Source of the DNA: Bacillota bacterium
Lineage (GTDB): Bacteria; Bacillota; Bacilli; ZCTH02-B2
NCBI GenBank assembly: GCA_017577895.1
Contig: PKQY01000056.1
Coordinates: 1 to 9,510, forward strand
DNA: 9,510 nucleotides
Direction: 5' to 3'
The notes under the pieces were generated by a model, which saw nothing but the letters and a program-made list of their open reading frames with translations, made no database searches and was not told the DNA's origin. The position numbers and the translations under genes were made by a program. Positions 6,098 through 9,510 of the stretch are shown here, piece by piece. The stretch's first letter is position 1; every line of letters begins with the position of its first letter.

Positions 6098-7597
6098 ATG
6101 GCGCCGTCGCATCGTTCGCTGTGGGAGACGGGCAAGAGCGTCTTGTTGTTCGGCTTGGTTGCCCTCAGCGTTATTCTGACATGGTTGTCGTGGAATTACC
6201 GGCCGCCGTTTATGGCGGCGGAAAAACAATACACGGCCATGCCGCCGTTGGGCGAAGAAAAGGACCTCCGACAAATCGTCATTCCGGAGCAACTCACGTT
6301 TCACCTGGCTGGGGAACACGGCCTGGCCTGGCCTTTTACGCCTGTGTACGAGCAAACGTTGGAACAGGTGTTTCAATGGCCGCTGACGGACCTCACCGCC
6401 GTGCCCTGGGAGAGTGTCGACTGGCTGGCGTTGCGGCGCGGCACGGGCATTGAGATGAGCTACGGCGTGCCGATACGAATGGTCGATTTGCCGTGGTTGG
6501 CCGAAGGAGACGGCGGTACCGAGGTATCGGACGATATCCGCGTCCATCGGGCATGGATGGTGGAGGACGACGGCGTCATCCTCTATTTGTTGGACGATAC
6601 CGGCCGGCACGCGTACCGCGGCTCACTGGCCGCCGACCGGGAGGCGTGGAACGCGCTCTTGCAGGAGGCGGCATCGCTTCCGAAGGCCGTCTTTTATCCG
6701 GATCCGCCGGCGACGGAAAACGCGGCGGCTGCAGCGGTCACGGCGGACCATGGACGTCCGGCGTCCCGGGCGGAAGGGGCCGAAGCGGGAGCGGCCCCTG
6801 AGGGAGAAACCGAGGCAGGTCAAGCGGTCTCCGCCGATGCCGGTGCCGCGCGGGACCGGGAGCCGACCGGTTGGTACTTGCCCGTGCAGGCGCCAAAGGT
6901 GGACGAAGAGGTGCGGCGATGGGCACCGATATCCCTGTCGTCGTATACCTTGTATTTGTTTGTGGATCCGACCCACATCCGGGAAATCGTGACGCGGGAC
7001 GGCGTCTTTGTGTACACCGACGGCAGCCGCAATCTGCAAGTGGAACCTTCCCGGCTGCGTTCCATTTATGATGTGCCGGCCGTTCAGCCGCCGGCCGGGG
7101 CGGAGAAAGACGACATCGATCACGTCGGCACTGCGATCCAGTTCATCAATCAATACGGCGGCTGGATGGGTCAATACGTGCTGGACAGCGTACGGCGGTT
7201 TACGCCGGAGCACGTCCACCTGTTGTTCAGGTACTATCATGGCGCGTATCCCGTTTATCCCCTGGCGGCCGGAGGAGAGGACGCCCGGATCGAGTTCAGC
7301 ACGCCGCCGGCAGGACAGGTGATGACCTTGGAACGGCCGCTGTACCGCTTCGGCGAAAAACTGCAAACGACGACGCGGGTGTTGCCCGACGGGGAGGCGG
7401 TGTACCGCCGCTTGTTGGCGTTGGCGGCCGAGGGACGGGACATTCGTCAGATTCGGCTGGCTTATCAGATGGAAGTGACCGCCTCGGAAGAAGATTCGTA
7501 TTGGTTCCGCCTCGTGCCGGGTTGGGCGTTCATCGGCGCCGACGGCCGTCTCCATTGGCTGATGGCCGAAGAACCCAAAGCGGCCGATGACGAGTAG
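6098..7597 (+). CDS. walH: WalH, YycH-family regulator of WalK
   Basis: WalH (YycH) is a membrane-anchored extracytoplasmic protein that with WalI modulates WalK through membrane contacts: negative in B. subtilis, reported activating in S. aureus. This copy has 499 residues. A single membrane segment lies at about 14-33 (VLLFGLVALSVILTWLSWNY, with the WNYRPP motif typical of YycH just after it). The rest faces outward. Family signs include DHVGTAIQFINQYGGW (341-356), RYYHGAYPVYP (378-388) and the final SYWFRLVPGWAF. Residues 202-256 form an Ala/Gly/Glu-rich low-complexity stretch between the N-terminal and central domains, which may account for most of the length over the about 455 residues of B. 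subtilis YycH. The gene starts five bases after walK. Sequence identity in this family is low, so the call leans on operon position and topology. Confidence 0.9.
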   Translation: MAPSHRSLWETGKSVLLFGLVALSVILTWLSWNYRPPFMAAEKQYTAMPPLGEEKDLRQIVIPEQLTFHLAGEHGLAWPFTPVYEQTLEQVFQWPLTDLTAVPWESVDWLALRRGTGIEMSYGVPIRMVDLPWLAEGDGGTEVSDDIRVHRAWMVEDDGVILYLLDDTGRHAYRGSLAADREAWNALLQEAASLPKAVFYPDPPATENAAAAAVTADHGRPASRAEGAEAGAAPEGETEAGQAVSADAGAARDREPTGWYLPVQAPKVDEEVRRWAPISLSSYTLYLFVDPTHIREIVTRDGVFVYTDGSRNLQVEPSRLRSIYDVPAVQPPAGAEKDDIDHVGTAIQFINQYGGWMGQYVLDSVRRFTPEHVHLLFRYYHGAYPVYPLAAGGEDARIEFSTPPAGQVMTLERPLYRFGEKLQTTTRVLPDGEAVYRRLLALAAEGRDIRQIRLAYQMEVTASEEDSYWFRLVPGWAFIGADGRLHWLMAEEPKAADDE

Positions 7598-7614
7598 GGC
7601 GGAAGTGACATGGC

Positions 7615-7621
7615 AAGGGGG
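7615..7621 (+). promoter_or_regulatory. Ribosome binding site deciding the ATG start of walI
   Basis: AAGGGGG lies seven bases before the ATG at 7629. The in-frame ATG at 7587 is inside walH with no purine-rich site ahead. Starting at 7629 gives MDWGRAKTI, which matches the usual YycI start, and a 280-residue protein like that of B. subtilis. Confidence 0.7.
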
Positions 7622-7628
7622 ACAAGCC

Positions 7629-8471
7629 ATGGATTGGGGACGAGCCAAGACCATTCTCATCGCAGCCTTTTTGATCCTGGATTTGTTGCTCATCTGGGAG
7701 CTGGCCGAACGGCGGTCGGTGTTGGAAGAAGGTTTTATGACCGCCGCCGAGGAATTGGAACAACGGATGCGGCAGGCGGGGGTCGAACAGGCTACGGACG
7801 TGCCGGCGGACATCCCGGAAGGATGGGTGTTGACGGTGGAATTGTTGCCGATCCAACCCCCGGAAAACGTGGAAGGTACCCTCACGCCGAGCCAGCGGCA
7901 GCCCAATCAATGGACGGTACATCTGCGCCGTCCTTATCCGCTGGTGAAAAACAGCAGCCGCGCCGCGGAGCCGCTGCCGGAATTGCCGCCCGATCTCGTA
8001 TATCAAGCCCGCCAATATATGCCGGATCCGTGGCTGTCTTCGGAACAGCGCTGGCGATACGTCCAAACGGTGCGCGGGGTGCCGCTGTTTCATGTCGGAC
8101 TGGAGTTGGAGCTGGAAAACGGCTATGTGCGGCGATATCACCAATCGTGGGCGGTCGTCCGCAAACGGGAACCGGCCCCCCCGTTGATTTCGGCGGCCAC
8201 GGCGGTCTACAGCCTGTTGGACAAACAATATTTGTCGGCCGAAACCATTTTGCAGGACGTCCGGTTCGGGTATTACGGCCGGATCTACGACGCCGATGAG
8301 CAAGTGTTGAACCCGGTATGGCGCGTCGTTTATGATGAACGGGGGCCCGGGGGCCGGCAGCGCCACGTGTTGTTCGTCAATGCCATCACGGGCAGTTTGG
8401 AATTGGAAGAACAAAAGGCCGCGATGCAGACACAGACATCGCAGCGGCCGCCGTCGGAAAGGTCGGAATAG
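7629..8471 (+). CDS. walI: WalI, YycI-family regulator of WalK
   Basis: WalI (YycI) is the second membrane-anchored modulator of WalK and acts together with WalH. The 280-residue protein has the family's usual start MDWGRAKTI, one membrane segment (about 6-24, ILIAAFLILDLLLIWEL) and an outer domain. Conserved-looking C-terminal features are YYGRIYDADEQVLNPVWRVVY (about 216-236) and the strand VLFVNAITGSLE (about 248-259), shared in style with YycH/YycI and other YpeB-like folds. The last 15 residues are polar (Gln/Ser/Pro/Glu) and look disordered. The gene follows walH after 31 bases. The start is set by the ribosome binding site and by the family N-terminus; the longer reading from 7587 is rejected. 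No missing parts are seen. Confidence 0.92.
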   Translation: MDWGRAKTILIAAFLILDLLLIWELAERRSVLEEGFMTAAEELEQRMRQAGVEQATDVPADIPEGWVLTVELLPIQPPENVEGTLTPSQRQPNQWTVHLRRPYPLVKNSSRAAEPLPELPPDLVYQARQYMPDPWLSSEQRWRYVQTVRGVPLFHVGLELELENGYVRRYHQSWAVVRKREPAPPLISAATAVYSLLDKQYLSAETILQDVRFGYYGRIYDADEQVLNPVWRVVYDERGPGGRQRHVLFVNAITGSLELEEQKAAMQTQTSQRPPSERSE

Positions 8472-8483
8472 GAGAGGAGAGCC

Positions 8484-9278
8484 ATGCGTTTTTCGGTATT
8501 AGTCAGCGGCAGTACGGGCAATGCCTTGTACATAGAGACGGAGGAGGTGCGGCTGCTGATCGATGCGGGAGTCAGCGGCCGGCAATTAGAACAATTGTTG
8601 GCGGTCTACCGTGTCCGGCCCGATCAGTTGGACGCCATCGTCGTCAGTCACGAACATATCGACCATGTCAAAGGCATCGGCGTGTTGTCGCGGCGTTACC
8701 GCCTGCCGGTATATGCCAATGCGGCCACCTGGCGGGCCATGCCGTCCCAGGTAGGGGAAATCCCGGAAGAACTCCGCCGCGTGTTTGAGACCGGCAAGAC
8801 GTTTTCCATCGGCGATTTGGACATTGAAAGTTTTTCCATCTCCCACGATGCAGCCGATCCGGTGGGCTTTTGCATCGTGCACGGGACGGCCAAACTGGGA
8901 TTGGCCACGGACCTGGGGTATGTGAGCCGTAAAGTGATGGACAAAGTGCGGGATGCCCACGTGTTGATTCTGGAGGCCAACCACGACGTGGAAATGCTGC
9001 GCATGGGCCCTTACCCGTGGGATGTGAAACGCCGCATCTTGAGTGATGTCGGCCATTTGTCCAATGACTCGGCCGGGGATGCGCTGGCGGAAATGCTCAA
9101 CCGCGGGGCCAACATCCGGCACGTGTTTTTAGCCCACCTCAGCCAAGAGAACAATTTGCAGGAACTGGCCCATATGACCGTCGAACATATTTTGCGGCAA
9201 GAACAAGTGGAAGTCGGAAAAGACGTCACGTTGTCGCCCACCTTTCCGGATCGGCCGACGCCGTTGATGGAGGTATGA
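8484..9278 (+). CDS. walJ: WalJ, metallo-beta-lactamase-fold nuclease
   Basis: WalJ (YycJ) is a cytoplasmic metallo-beta-lactamase-fold protein. The Bacillus anthracis protein was reported as a 5'-3' double-strand DNA exonuclease acting in mismatch repair, and in other species walJ mutants show division and wall phenotypes. This 264-residue copy has the same length as B. subtilis YycJ. The metal motif HEHIDH spans 56-61 after the strand DAIVVS. Other likely ligands are H121 (SISHDA), D143 (LATDLGY) and H191 or H218 (VGHLSNDS, LAHLSQENN). The N-terminal VLVSGSTGNALYI is typical of the family. GGAGAGGAG (8471-8479) precedes the ATG, beginning at the last base of the walI stop. It is the last gene of the operon; the HtrA-type protease gene often found next is absent, and a terminator follows 27 bases later. 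Confidence 0.95.
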   Translation: MRFSVLVSGSTGNALYIETEEVRLLIDAGVSGRQLEQLLAVYRVRPDQLDAIVVSHEHIDHVKGIGVLSRRYRLPVYANAATWRAMPSQVGEIPEELRRVFETGKTFSIGDLDIESFSISHDAADPVGFCIVHGTAKLGLATDLGYVSRKVMDKVRDAHVLILEANHDVEMLRMGPYPWDVKRRILSDVGHLSNDSAGDALAEMLNRGANIRHVFLAHLSQENNLQELAHMTVEHILRQEQVEVGKDVTLSPTFPDRPTPLMEV

Positions 9279-9305
9279 TGCCGAAAGATAGGATGCCAAC
9301 AGACA

Positions 9306-9351
9306 AGCCACCGGCGGCTCCGTAGCAGGAGTTGCCGGTGGCTGTCGTTTT
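9306..9351 (+). terminator. Intrinsic terminator of the wal operon, probably shared with the convergent gene
   Basis: 9306-9321 (AGCCACCGGCGGCTCC) pairs with 9328-9343 (GGAGTTGCCGGTGGCT): 16 bp with two G-U pairs and loop GTAGCA. The outer ten pairs are perfect. GTCG and then TTTT at 9348-9351 follow on the plus strand. The same stem stands about 33 bases past the stop of the convergent minus-strand gene, but with only a weak T-rich run on that side, so two-way action is possible but less sure. Confidence 0.88.
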
Positions 9352-9375
9352 ATGGCTTGAAATCGCGGTTTGAAA

Positions 9376-9510
9376 TTACGGCTCGAAAAACAACGGTTGT
9401 TGGAGCAGCGCTTCTTCCAGCAACGCTTCATCCAATTCATACGCTTTTTTCAATACGTCTTCGCGACGGATGAGTCCTTGTTCGACCAACAGTTCCACCA
9501 GTGCCGTCAA
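9376..9510 (-). CDS. 3' end of an unidentified convergent protein gene
   Basis: On the minus strand a frame is open from the window edge (9510) to a TAA at 9376-9378, giving the last 44 residues of a protein whose start lies outside. The tail is rich in Leu and Glu, with a segment LVELLVEQGLIRREDVLKKA that looks like a helix-turn-helix-like alpha-helical pair, then YELDEALLEEALLQQPLFFEP and stop. Codon choice resembles the neighbouring genes, and the convergent layout with a shared hairpin between fits a real gene. I do not recognise the family. No in-frame start with a ribosome site is inside the window, and the opposite strand here has no competing gene. Confidence 0.6.
   Translation of the reverse strand: MTALVELLVEQGLIRREDVLKKAYELDEALLEEALLQQPLFFEP

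Noticed and set aside
7587..7589. ATG at 7587 as the start of walI.
   Set aside because: It overlaps walH without a ribosome site; the ATG at 7629 has a good site and gives the family-typical MDWGRAKTI start.
6623..7906. A 427-codon open frame on the minus strand across walH and walI.
   Set aside because: It is antisense to two well-supported genes, has no ribosome site that I can see, and its product is Arg/Pro-rich low-complexity sequence typical of shadow frames in GC-rich DNA. The same holds for minus-strand frames at 124-1197, 1883-2788, 3026-3823, 3853-4605 and 7530-8414.
9356..9381. Two 13-base tandem units (CTTGAAATCGCGG and TTTGAAATTACGG).
   Set aside because: They differ at three of 13 positions, only two copies exist, and the second overlaps the end of the convergent gene; chance is likely.

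Overview
The window looks like chromosomal DNA from a GC-rich member of the Bacillales, possibly a thermophile; the species cannot be fixed from sequence alone. Two things point there. The gene order purA then walR-walK-walH-walI-walJ is the classic Bacillota locus for the essential WalRK cell-wall two-component system. The PurA, WalR, WalK and WalJ proteins also read as close relatives of their Bacillus subtilis counterparts. Codons are strongly GC-rich at the third position throughout, and no stretch stands out as recently acquired.

Layout. Bases 1-1278 are purA (adenylosuccinate synthetase), lacking only about its first three codons. A 103-base gap follows with a weak promoter and a possible WalR-type box, but no terminator that I can see for purA. 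Bases 1382-2839 encode a membrane-anchored LysM/G5/M23 cell-wall peptidase. Its stop codon runs directly into an unusually long hairpin (2839-2926) with a T tract, which I read as a terminator. A good extended -10 promoter (2970-2978) then starts what looks like one six-gene operon: a secreted gluzincin-type peptidase (3014-3898), walR, walK, walH, walI and walJ. The junctions are 4-base overlaps, 4-base overlaps, 5, 30 and 12 bases. A strong hairpin terminator at 9306-9351 ends the operon. The last 135 bases hold the 3' end of a convergent minus-strand gene of unknown function.

How the genes work together. WalK senses the state of the cell envelope and phosphorylates WalR. In B. subtilis WalR controls peptidoglycan hydrolases and their inhibitors. 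WalH and WalI are single-pass membrane proteins with large outer domains that modulate WalK, and WalJ is a metallo-beta-lactamase-fold nuclease. Here two extra envelope zinc peptidases stand just upstream, one of them translationally coupled to walR. This suggests, as inference, that wall cleavage and wall sensing are linked genetically in this lineage.

What is most unusual: WalK lacks the cytoplasmic PAS domain present in B. subtilis and Staphylococcus WalK; walR sits in an operon behind a secreted gluzincin; a WalR-like box lies upstream of the M23 gene; and the intergenic hairpin is long and rod-like. I found no wholly new system. No tRNA, rRNA, CRISPR array, insertion sequence or prophage gene is visible.
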